From positions 1-14,156 of the forward strand of contig JAQTMJ010000005.1 of NCBI GenBank assembly GCA_028714395.1: a stretch of DNA of 14,156 nt, in the 5' to 3' direction. Every line of letters begins with the position of its first letter. Positions within the stretch are counted from its first letter, which is position 1. Below, piece by piece: positions 6,883-11,676 of this stretch. The notes under the pieces are model-generated. The model ran no database searches. It was not told where the DNA came from and was given only the letters and a program-made list of their open reading frames with translations. The translations under genes were made by a program, and so were the position numbers. This stretch comes from Candidatus Iainarchaeum sp. GTDB taxonomy: Archaea; Micrarchaeota; Micrarchaeia; Anstonellales; Bilamarchaeaceae.

Positions 6883-7824
6883 TCACTGCTTGGGTTCGTT
6901 GGACAGGTAGGTGAGCTTGAGCTCCTGGTAGGGGCCGTTGTCGCGCGCGGATACGCGCATCTTCACCAGCCTTTTCGTTGGGCCGGGAACGCTGCCCTTC
7001 ACTATCACGAAATCGTTCTTCACGAATCCGTAATGAGGGAAGCCTCCGCTCGGATTTACCTCGTCAACGTTTTCAGAAATCTTGAGTATGTGCTTGTTCA
7101 GCTCGGTGCGCTTGTGGTAGCCGGTCTGGCCTGCCTGGGGCGCAGTGTATAAAACGTATGCGGGATGCCATTGTCCTAGGGTTCCCACGTGCCTTCTTTT
7201 TCCTGTCGCTTTTGGCCTCTGGATGTTTGTTCCGAACCTTTTCACTGTGCCCTGCCAGCCTTTTCCTTTTGTTATCGCAACAACATCGATTATCTCTCCG
7301 GGCTTGAAAACATCCTTTGCGCGCAGTTCTTTTCCAAGGAGGGTTTTCGCGAACGCGAGCTTGTCCTTTGCGGTTTTTCCTCCTAAAGCAAGCTCAAAGC
7401 GCTCAGGGTGCTTCTTTCCTATCAATGTTTTATTCGGCTGGGTGAATACGAGCAATCGCACATCGTCAATTTCATTTTCATTAAGTTCGGTCTTCTTCAC
7501 TTTCTTCATTCCGAGGAGCTTGAGCTTCGCTTCATCGGATGCGAGAGTTTCACCGAGAATTTTATGTGCCTTGTAGCCGCGCACCGCGTAAACGTAAACA
7601 GGCGGGGCTTCGAGCACGGTTCCGGCGCCGACCAATTCCTGACCTTTCGTGGTGGTGCCTGCCTGGTCCATGTACGCGACTGTGGTCATACCGACTTTGT
7701 AGCCCGCGAATCCAAGAACCCTGCTTTCCTCGCGCGAGGGCCAGAACATCTCTGCTACCTGGGTCTCTGCACGCTTCCTGGGCCTGAATCCCCGCGAACC
7801 TCTCCTAGGCCTGTGTAGGTCCAT
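6883..7824 (-). CDS. rpl3: Large-subunit ribosomal protein uL3, first gene of the ribosomal operon
   Basis: The 313 residues match archaeal uL3. Seen are the basic N-terminal extension (residues 1-18), the beta-barrel entry VLGFAGYKVGMT (36-47), the conserved KGKGWQGTVKRFG (186-198), and GTLGQWHPAYV (214-224), part of the loop that approaches the peptidyl transferase centre. An AGGAGTGA ribosome binding site lies four bases before the ATG. The gene heads the transcript running to aIF1 and has a leader of about 150 bases with its own TATA box. That leader is much longer than those of the other genes in this window. Confidence 0.97.
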   Translation of the reverse strand: MDLHRPRRGSRGFRPRKRAETQVAEMFWPSREESRVLGFAGYKVGMTTVAYMDQAGTTTKGQELVGAGTVLEAPPVYVYAVRGYKAHKILGETLASDEAKLKLLGMKKVKKTELNENEIDDVRLLVFTQPNKTLIGKKHPERFELALGGKTAKDKLAFAKTLLGKELRAKDVFKPGEIIDVVAITKGKGWQGTVKRFGTNIQRPKATGKRRHVGTLGQWHPAYVLYTAPQAGQTGYHKRTELNKHILKISENVDEVNPSGGFPHYGFVKNDFVIVKGSVPGPTKRLVKMRVSARDNGPYQELKLTYLSNEPKQ

Positions 7825-7828
7825 AACA

Positions 7829-7918
7829 TCACTCCTGAAGTAACCTAAATTTCCTTATCCCTACTGCATTGCCCAGAGGAAGGAAAACCGGCTTGAACCA
7901 GTCCTTCCTTCTATCCAT
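7829..7918 (-). CDS. Possible 29-residue leader ORF upstream of uL3
   Basis: An ATG at 7918 opens 29 codons (MDRRKDWFKPVFLPLGNAVG followed by IRKFRLLQE) ending in a TGA that lies inside the uL3 ribosome binding site, four bases before the uL3 ATG. The peptide is basic, with seven Arg/Lys. The only ribosome-binding-like bases (GAGG) directly abut the ATG, and the start codon is buried in the 3' arm of the first leader hairpin. It may be a true leader peptide that couples to uL3, or an accidental frame. I do not recognise the peptide. Confidence 0.25.
   Translation of the reverse strand: MDRRKDWFKPVFLPLGNAVGIRKFRLLQE
7877..7909 (-). promoter_or_regulatory. Second hairpin of the uL3 leader
   Basis: AGGAAGGA (7909-7902) pairs with UCCUUCCU (7884-7877). 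After a 3-base bulge, CUGG pairs with CCGG around a UUCAAG loop. The 3' arm could instead pair with AAGGAAA at 7856-7850 (via UUUCCUU), or its UUCCU could pair with the AGGAG of the uL3 ribosome binding site. Alternative structures that expose or hide the start are therefore possible. The pairings are seen; the switching is inference. Confidence 0.45.
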
Positions 7919-7946
7919 CCTCGGCTGGAATCAGCCAAAGACGGAT
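7913..7946 (-). promoter_or_regulatory. 15-bp hairpin of the uL3 (ribosomal operon) leader RNA
   Basis: On the minus-strand transcript AUCCGUCUUUGGCUG and CAGCCGAGGAUGGAU pair without a break over 15 positions, closing an AUUC tetraloop. Three pairs are G-U. On the plus strand those three become A-C mismatches, so the fold favours the strand that is transcribed into the uL3 mRNA. It begins about 25 bases after the predicted transcription start and lies 89 bases upstream of the uL3 ATG. It is probably an RNA regulatory element, for instance a binding site for a ribosomal protein made by the operon. No specific ligand can be named. Confidence 0.6.
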
Positions 7947-7993
7947 GATGGGATGCCATTAGAATAATGAGTAGAGAGAATTTGATGGAATAA

Positions 7994-8002
7994 GTTTAAA
8001 AA
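7994..8002 (-). promoter_or_regulatory. TATA box of the ribosomal protein operon
   Basis: TTTTTAAAC on the minus strand begins two bases after the toxin stop codon, so its BRE would lie within the last codons of the toxin gene. Transcription is predicted near 7972, giving a leader of roughly 148 bases before uL3. Confidence 0.55.
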
Positions 8003-8004
8003 GG

Positions 8005-8262
8005 TTATCTGAACGACTGGTACCACTTTTCGTATTCCTTATGGGTTGGAAAACAGCGGAGCACATACATTGTTCCGCTTTCGATATTGTAGATTATCCG
8101 CCCCTGGTTTACCTGTTCAACGTTGAACGGCAGGCCGAATTTCAAATGCCTTCTTGGAGGCAGGGCGCTTATTTTTTCAATATGCTTCATGAAAGACTTT
8201 CGCTCGTATCTGTCCATAGCGTCCAGGTCGCGCTCGGCTTTTTCCGAAATGCGGATTTCCAT
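8005..8262 (-). CDS. RelE/ParE-superfamily toxin of a type II toxin-antitoxin pair
   Basis: The 85 residues have the archaeal RelE-type layout. Strand EIRISEKAERDLDAM (2-16) is followed by a helix region (17-33) and the sheet containing RRHLKFGLPFNVEQV (37-51), RIIYNIE (55-61) and MYVLRCFPTHKEYEKWY (65-81). Basic and aromatic candidates for RNA contact are R38, K41, R55, R69, K75 and Y77. RelE toxins cut mRNA in the ribosomal A site, whereas ParE members poison gyrase. The basic core and close archaeal-type motif favour RelE-like action, without proof. The gene starts 4 bases after the antitoxin stop. Its end runs into the promoter of the ribosomal operon. Confidence 0.85.
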   Translation of the reverse strand: MEIRISEKAERDLDAMDRYERKSFMKHIEKISALPPRRHLKFGLPFNVEQVNQGRIIYNIESGTMYVLRCFPTHKEYEKWYQSFR

Positions 8263-8266
8263 CCGA

Positions 8267-8509
8267 TCACAGTTTGTATTTCTTCTTCAGCTCCGCAAGG
8301 CTTTTGGTCCTGGTGCGCCGGCCCCGGATTTCGCGCATTTCGGATTCTATGCCTTTGCCCACCAATTTCACTTCTTCTTCGTCCACATAGCGGCCGTAAA
8401 CCGTGAGCGCCTGCCTTATTACTTCGGTCTGGCTTGCGGCGTAGCCCTTTTCAATCATTTTTTTGATTATTGCCTCATAGGGGGAGCCCAGATTTACGTT
8501 CAGTGTCAT
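8267..8509 (-). CDS. Ribbon-helix-helix antitoxin
   Basis: The 80 residues begin with a short strand (TLNVNL, 2-7) and two helices, with the second helix at SQTEVIRQALTVYGRYV (26-42). This is the ribbon-helix-helix DNA-binding fold of CopG/ParD-type antitoxins. Residues 43-80 are charged, with the Lys-rich end AELKKKYKL, and form the expected toxin-binding tail. The antitoxin comes first in the operon, as is usual. GGTGG four bases before the ATG and a TATA box support the start. A palindrome in the promoter fits autorepression. Confidence 0.85.
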   Translation of the reverse strand: MTLNVNLGSPYEAIIKKMIEKGYAASQTEVIRQALTVYGRYVDEEEVKLVGKGIESEMREIRGRRTRTKSLAELKKKYKL

Positions 8510-8527
8510 GCAACCACCGTACTTATT

Positions 8528-8539
8528 TAGTGCGCATTA
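8528..8539. promoter_or_regulatory. Putative antitoxin operator
   Basis: TAGTGCGCATTA is a 12-base palindrome with one mismatched pair. It sits between the TATA box and the predicted start of the antitoxin-toxin transcript. Ribbon-helix-helix repressors typically bind short palindromes at such positions, so autoregulation is likely. The sequence is seen, the binding is inferred. Confidence 0.45.
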
Positions 8540-8540
8540 G

Positions 8541-8553
8541 ATATATAAATATT
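8541..8553 (-). promoter_or_regulatory. TATA box of the antitoxin-toxin operon
   Basis: AATATTTATATAT on the minus strand is centred about 37 bases before the antitoxin ATG, predicting a start near 8520 and a leader of about 10 bases containing GGTGG. Confidence 0.6.
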
Positions 8554-8597
8554 GCGTATGAATAGGCTTTGCGCCACTGTTTTCGCAATTATTCGGA

Positions 8598-9101
8598 TTA
8601 GAACAAATCTTTCGCTTCGTCCTTGAATTCGGATGCCATTAGGCGCTCCCTCATGAAATCATAAAGCAGCTTTTGGCCTTCCTTCAGCTTAGATTTATCT
8701 GCAGAAAGCTTCAGCTTTTGCATGCTCGGGGCAGTATTCGGCAGTACGATTTCGAAATGAACCGAGATATCATTGCCTGGAGTGGAATTGTTATGAAGAA
8801 ACTCTGCCCAGGAACTATTGCTGATGCCATATTCCTTCAATGTAAGCTCAACATCCGCAAGTTTCTTTCCTTCGTTCGAAGCCTTTACCACAAATACTAG
8901 AAGCACATGCTCTCCAAGAGGGCTAATGTCCCCCAAGGGGGAATTTTGAAAAAAGCTGGAGCGCAGCCTGCTGGGCTCGGACATAAATTCGGCGAGGTTC
9001 AACGGACCTTTTTTCATAGTGAGAATCCTAGGAAGACACAACTGCCCAGAAAGCGGAGGTTGGACTTGGCTGCCATTTTTCGTTGAAATAGTCTCACTCA
9101 T
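8598..9101 (-). CDS. Hypothetical protein, unrecognised, divergent from the glycosylase
   Basis: The 167-residue frame has its own TATA box and GGGTG seven bases before the ATG, which supports it as a real gene. No family is recognised. There is no signal peptide or membrane segment. Residues 1-60 are Pro/Ser-rich and include a short internal duplication SPLGD/SPLGE (54-64). Strands appear at HVLLVFVVKA (65-74), LADVELTLKEYG (81-92) and ISVHFEIVLP (112-121), suggesting a beta-rich or alpha/beta core. A charged helical end (139-167, KLLYDFMRERLM) follows. Its stop is about 45 bases upstream of the antitoxin TATA box, in the same direction. It could be cargo carried with the toxin pair or an unrelated lineage-specific protein. 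Confidence 0.6.
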   Translation of the reverse strand: MSETISTKNGSQVQPPLSGQLCLPRILTMKKGPLNLAEFMSEPSRLRSSFFQNSPLGDISPLGEHVLLVFVVKASNEGKKLADVELTLKEYGISNSSWAEFLHNNSTPGNDISVHFEIVLPNTAPSMQKLKLSADKSKLKEGQKLLYDFMRERLMASEFKDEAKDLF

Positions 9102-9134
9102 GTAAATACACCCAATATAACTTGAGCTAAGTGG

Positions 9135-9164
9135 AATAAAAAGCTTTCGAAAATGTTTTTATTT
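9135..9164. promoter_or_regulatory. Compact bidirectional promoter with a shared palindromic BRE
   Basis: Two TATA boxes face away from each other: TTTTTATT on the minus strand (9142-9135) and TTTTTATTT on the plus strand (9156-9164). Between them TTTCGAAA (9145-9152) is a perfect palindrome. Read either way it gives the purine-rich CGAAA expected of a BRE. The plus-strand box is centred about 25 bases before the ATG at 9185, so the glycosylase mRNA is probably leaderless. The minus-strand gene would have a leader of about 12 bases. Confidence 0.6.
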
Positions 9165-9184
9165 GCTTCCTGGCTTACAAAGGC

Positions 9185-9811
9185 ATGCGGAATCTTGTTT
9201 TGGAGATAGATAAACTGCGCAAGAGCGGAGTGGGCGCTGAAGCGAGGAAGAGGATGCGCGAGCTCAAGCGCAACTTTTCCTCTGAGGAAAAACTGTTTTC
9301 CGAATTGTGCTTCTGCATCCTCACCGCGAATGAGCGGGCGGCGAAAGGGATTGAGATACAGGAAAAAATTGGGAACGGATTCTTAACGTTTTCCGAAAAT
9401 AAATTGCGGGATTTTTTGAAGAATAACGGGTACCGTTTTTACAATGTGCGCGCCGGGTATATAGTGGGGGCGAGGAGGCATTTTGGAAAATTGAAAAAAA
9501 CGCTTGCGAAACTGGAAACCGACGAAGAGAGAAGGGAATGGCTTGTGGAGAATGTGAAGGGGCTTGGATGGAAGGAGGCGAGCCATTTCCTGCGGAATGT
9601 GGGGTTCAATAATTGTGCGATTCTGGACAGGCATATAATAAAAACCATGCATGAGAACCGGATGATGCATGGGGAGCCGAAAACCCTGAATGAGAAGATG
9701 TATAAAAAGTATGAAAAAAAGCTCGGAACGCTGTGCGCTGAGCTGAGAATGGAGCAGGGCGAACTGGATTTTTATTTATGGTTCATGAAGACGGGAAAAA
9801 TATTGAAATAA
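9185..9811 (+). CDS. ogg: 8-oxoguanine DNA glycosylase/AP lyase, Ogg2 type
   Basis: The 208 residues match the archaeal Ogg2 family of base-excision repair, which removes 8-oxoguanine and cuts the strand by beta-elimination. The helix-hairpin-helix GPD motif is VKGLGWKEASHFLRNVGF (124-141). The catalytic lysine is K130 and the catalytic aspartate D148 in ILDRHI. The protein ends in a lysine (K208), and in studied Ogg2 enzymes the C-terminal lysine helps to tell 8-oxoguanine from guanine. Length is as expected for Ogg2 and shorter than Ogg1. It starts close to a predicted leaderless transcription start and is followed 24 bases later by a nucleoside phosphorylase gene. Confidence 0.93.
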   Translation: MRNLVLEIDKLRKSGVGAEARKRMRELKRNFSSEEKLFSELCFCILTANERAAKGIEIQEKIGNGFLTFSENKLRDFLKNNGYRFYNVRAGYIVGARRHFGKLKKTLAKLETDEERREWLVENVKGLGWKEASHFLRNVGFNNCAILDRHIIKTMHENRMMHGEPKTLNEKMYKKYEKKLGTLCAELRMEQGELDFYLWFMKTGKILK

Positions 9812-9835
9812 ACCGGAAACGGTGCTGGTGAAAAA

Positions 9836-10546
9836 ATGCTCGGAATAATAGGCGGAACCGGAATATATTCTTTGGGAAAATTCGAGGAGAGGAACGTGAA
9901 CACCCCATATGGGTTTGCTTCTGTGTGGGTAGGAAAAATTGCTGGAAAAGAGTGCGTGTTCATTCCAAGGCACGGGAAAGACCATCGCTACCCTCCGCAC
10001 ATGGTGAATTACAGGGCGAACATATGGGCGCTCAGGCAGCTGGATGCGGACATAGTGCTTGCAACCTATGCGTGCGGAAGCATAGCGAAATTCGAGCCAG
10101 GGGATTTTGCGGCCGCCGAAGATTTTATAGGGTTCAATGCGCCAACCAGCTTTTACGAGGATTTCAGGGAAGGGATGAAGCACATCAATTTTTCCGAGCC
10201 ATATGCGGAGGGGGCAAGGATGATGCTCTTTTCAGCGGCCAAGGGATGCGGAGCAGCGGTCAAGAGAGGCGGGATAATAGCGACAACGCGCGGGCCGAGG
10301 TTTGAGACAAGGGCGGAGATAGGGGCGCTGGGGAAAATGGGCGCGAACCTTGCAAGCATGACCAATGCATACGAGGCGACGCTGCTGCACGAGCTGGAAA
10401 TACCGTGCGCAGGGCTGTGCATAGTTACAAATTATGCGTGCGGCGCAGAGAAAACCCACCCGACGCATTCGGAAGTGGTGGGAATGATGGCGAAAAAGGA
10501 GAGGGAAGTGAACGAGATAATAAACGGGTTCTCGGAGCTTGTCTGA
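9836..10546 (+). CDS. Methylthio-nucleoside phosphorylase, probably S-methyl-5'-thioinosine phosphorylase
   Basis: The 236 residues belong to the PNP/MTAP family, which splits purine nucleosides with phosphate. Phosphate-site residues are GGTGI (6-10), PRHG (44-47) and TRGPRFETRAE (151-161); HMVNYRANIWAL (55-66) is also typical. At the purine-binding site MTAPs specific for adenine have two aspartates; here the positions read N199 and A201 in VTNYACG. Asn/Ala there is known from methylthioinosine phosphorylases, so the substrate is probably 5'-methylthioinosine made by deamination of methylthioadenosine. Family membership is firm; the substrate is inferred. GGTGA stands four bases before the ATG. 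The gene shares a transcript with the glycosylase and ends 4 bases from the convergent synthetase gene. Confidence 0.9.
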   Translation: MLGIIGGTGIYSLGKFEERNVNTPYGFASVWVGKIAGKECVFIPRHGKDHRYPPHMVNYRANIWALRQLDADIVLATYACGSIAKFEPGDFAAAEDFIGFNAPTSFYEDFREGMKHINFSEPYAEGARMMLFSAAKGCGAAVKRGGIIATTRGPRFETRAEIGALGKMGANLASMTNAYEATLLHELEIPCAGLCIVTNYACGAEKTHPTHSEVVGMMAKKEREVNEIINGFSELV

Positions 10547-10550
10547 TTTG

Positions 10551-11666
10551 CTATCTGGTAACTGAAGCGGAATTCACCTGCTCTAAATAATTCCTGTTCC
10601 TTTCGAAATAGTCGCGGGAGGGCTTCAAAATCCTGGTTAATTCATTTGCGACTGCGTTCTTCAAATCCACTGGATGGAGCTTTCCTTCCGAGTAGGCTGC
10701 TTTGAGTTCCGCTGGGGTTGCGAACTCCGCATCCCCGCCGAATTTCGCAGGGCGCTCTATCTTCAGGGATTTGTTGCGCATGCACAGGTATTCGGCGTAT
10801 TCTACCAGGGGGTTGCCCTGCACTATTTTCTCAGGGCAGAACGCCTTGGATATCTTGGATTTTATCTCGGCTTCGGAATCGTGTATGAATATCGCGGAGG
10901 ATGGCTTGCTCTTGCTCATCTTCATGTCTATCTGCGCATCCTCTTTCTCTTCCCCGCGTTTGGCGCTCGAAACCGGATGCTGGGAACTGGAAACCGTGGC
11001 ATCCATTCTCGCAGGCCCCTGCAGGCCCGGGAGCAGATGGCCGTGCACTGCCGCGAATTTCTTTTTCCCGAGCTTGGGAAAAACTTCGCGCGCGAGCATG
11101 TGCACCTTGCGCTGATCCATGCCTGCGTGCGCAAACTGCACGCCTAATTTGGCTATGTCAGCGGCCTGCATAGCAGGGTAGAATATTGCGGATGCGTTGG
11201 TTGCTTCGCTCTCCTTGCGCCCCATTATGGTTATGGTGCGGAGCATGCGGTTTATGCTGGTGTTCCTGCCCACGTCCAGCACGGTCTTCCAATAGTCATC
11301 GTCGTAGAGCTTGCTCGCGAGCACGTAATCAACTTTTCCCTCTTCCAGACCTAGTGAAATAAAAGCGTGCTTGAAATAGCCCAAAGCTACTTCCTGGATT
11401 TTCTCCAGGTTTCCGCCGAGCTTTCCGTTTATCCATGCGTGGTAATCGGCCAGGAATACGGTGGGCTTCACCCCGGCTTCCATGAAATCCTTTATCTTGA
11501 GCGCGGTCATCAGGCCAGAGCCTATGTGCACCTTCCCGGAAATTTCAAAACCAATGTAGTGCCTGGGCTGCGAGTAATTCTGGAAAATCTCAAGAACGTC
11601 TTCGCGCGTGATTACTTCCTCGGTGGGCGCCCTGCAAACAAGCTCGACTTTTTTCTCCAGGTCCAT
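10551..11666 (-). CDS. tyrS: Tyrosyl-tRNA synthetase, archaeal type
   Basis: The 371 residues form a class I synthetase that charges tRNA-Tyr. The HIGH motif is HIGSG (47-51) after YIGFEISGKV. Tyrosine-site segments ADYHAWIN (73-80) and QAADIAKLGVQFAHAGMDQRKVHM (167-190) are present. The KMSKS motif is intact at 249-253, followed by SSAIFIHDS. Just before it, between GLQGPARMDA and DMKMSKS, lies an extra segment of about 22 residues (224-245, Ser/Lys/Glu-rich). That segment includes a DNA repeat resembling GTTTCCAGTTCCCAG. Insertion at this flexible loop should not remove activity but could alter it. GGTG five bases before the ATG supports the start. It is the last gene of the operon with DUF2070 and the 59-residue protein. 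Confidence 0.95.
   Translation of the reverse strand: MDLEKKVELVCRAPTEEVITREDVLEIFQNYSQPRHYIGFEISGKVHIGSGLMTALKIKDFMEAGVKPTVFLADYHAWINGKLGGNLEKIQEVALGYFKHAFISLGLEEGKVDYVLASKLYDDDYWKTVLDVGRNTSINRMLRTITIMGRKESEATNASAIFYPAMQAADIAKLGVQFAHAGMDQRKVHMLAREVFPKLGKKKFAAVHGHLLPGLQGPARMDATVSSSQHPVSSAKRGEEKEDAQIDMKMSKSKPSSAIFIHDSEAEIKSKISKAFCPEKIVQGNPLVEYAEYLCMRNKSLKIERPAKFGGDAEFATPAELKAAYSEGKLHPVDLKNAVANELTRILKPSRDYFERNRNYLEQVNSASVTR
10969..10996 (+). repeat. Short GAAACCG / GGGAACTGGAAAC repeat inside tyrS
   Basis: GAAACCG occurs twice, 14 bases apart, enclosing GATGCTGGGAACTG. The block resembles the low-complexity GGAAACTGGGAACTGG repeats seen dispersed in some prokaryotic genomes. It is in frame with tyrS and codes for part of the extra loop before KMSKS. 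The relation to a dispersed repeat family is inference. Confidence 0.4.
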
Positions 11667-11676
11667 TTCAACACCA

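Noticed and set aside
7885..7905. GGTTCAAGCC resembling a tRNA T-loop in the uL3 leader
   Set aside because: The loop is six bases, the stem does not fit a T-arm, and no remaining tRNA arms can be drawn.
8932..8945. TCCCCCAAGGGGGA palindrome inside the unrecognised gene
   Set aside because: It codes for part of the SPLGD segment within an open frame, is short, and has no promoter or terminator context.
10544..10553. Possible terminator between the convergent phosphorylase and synthetase genes
   Set aside because: Only four bases separate the stops; no hairpin or T-tract is present there, so any termination signal lies inside the genes.
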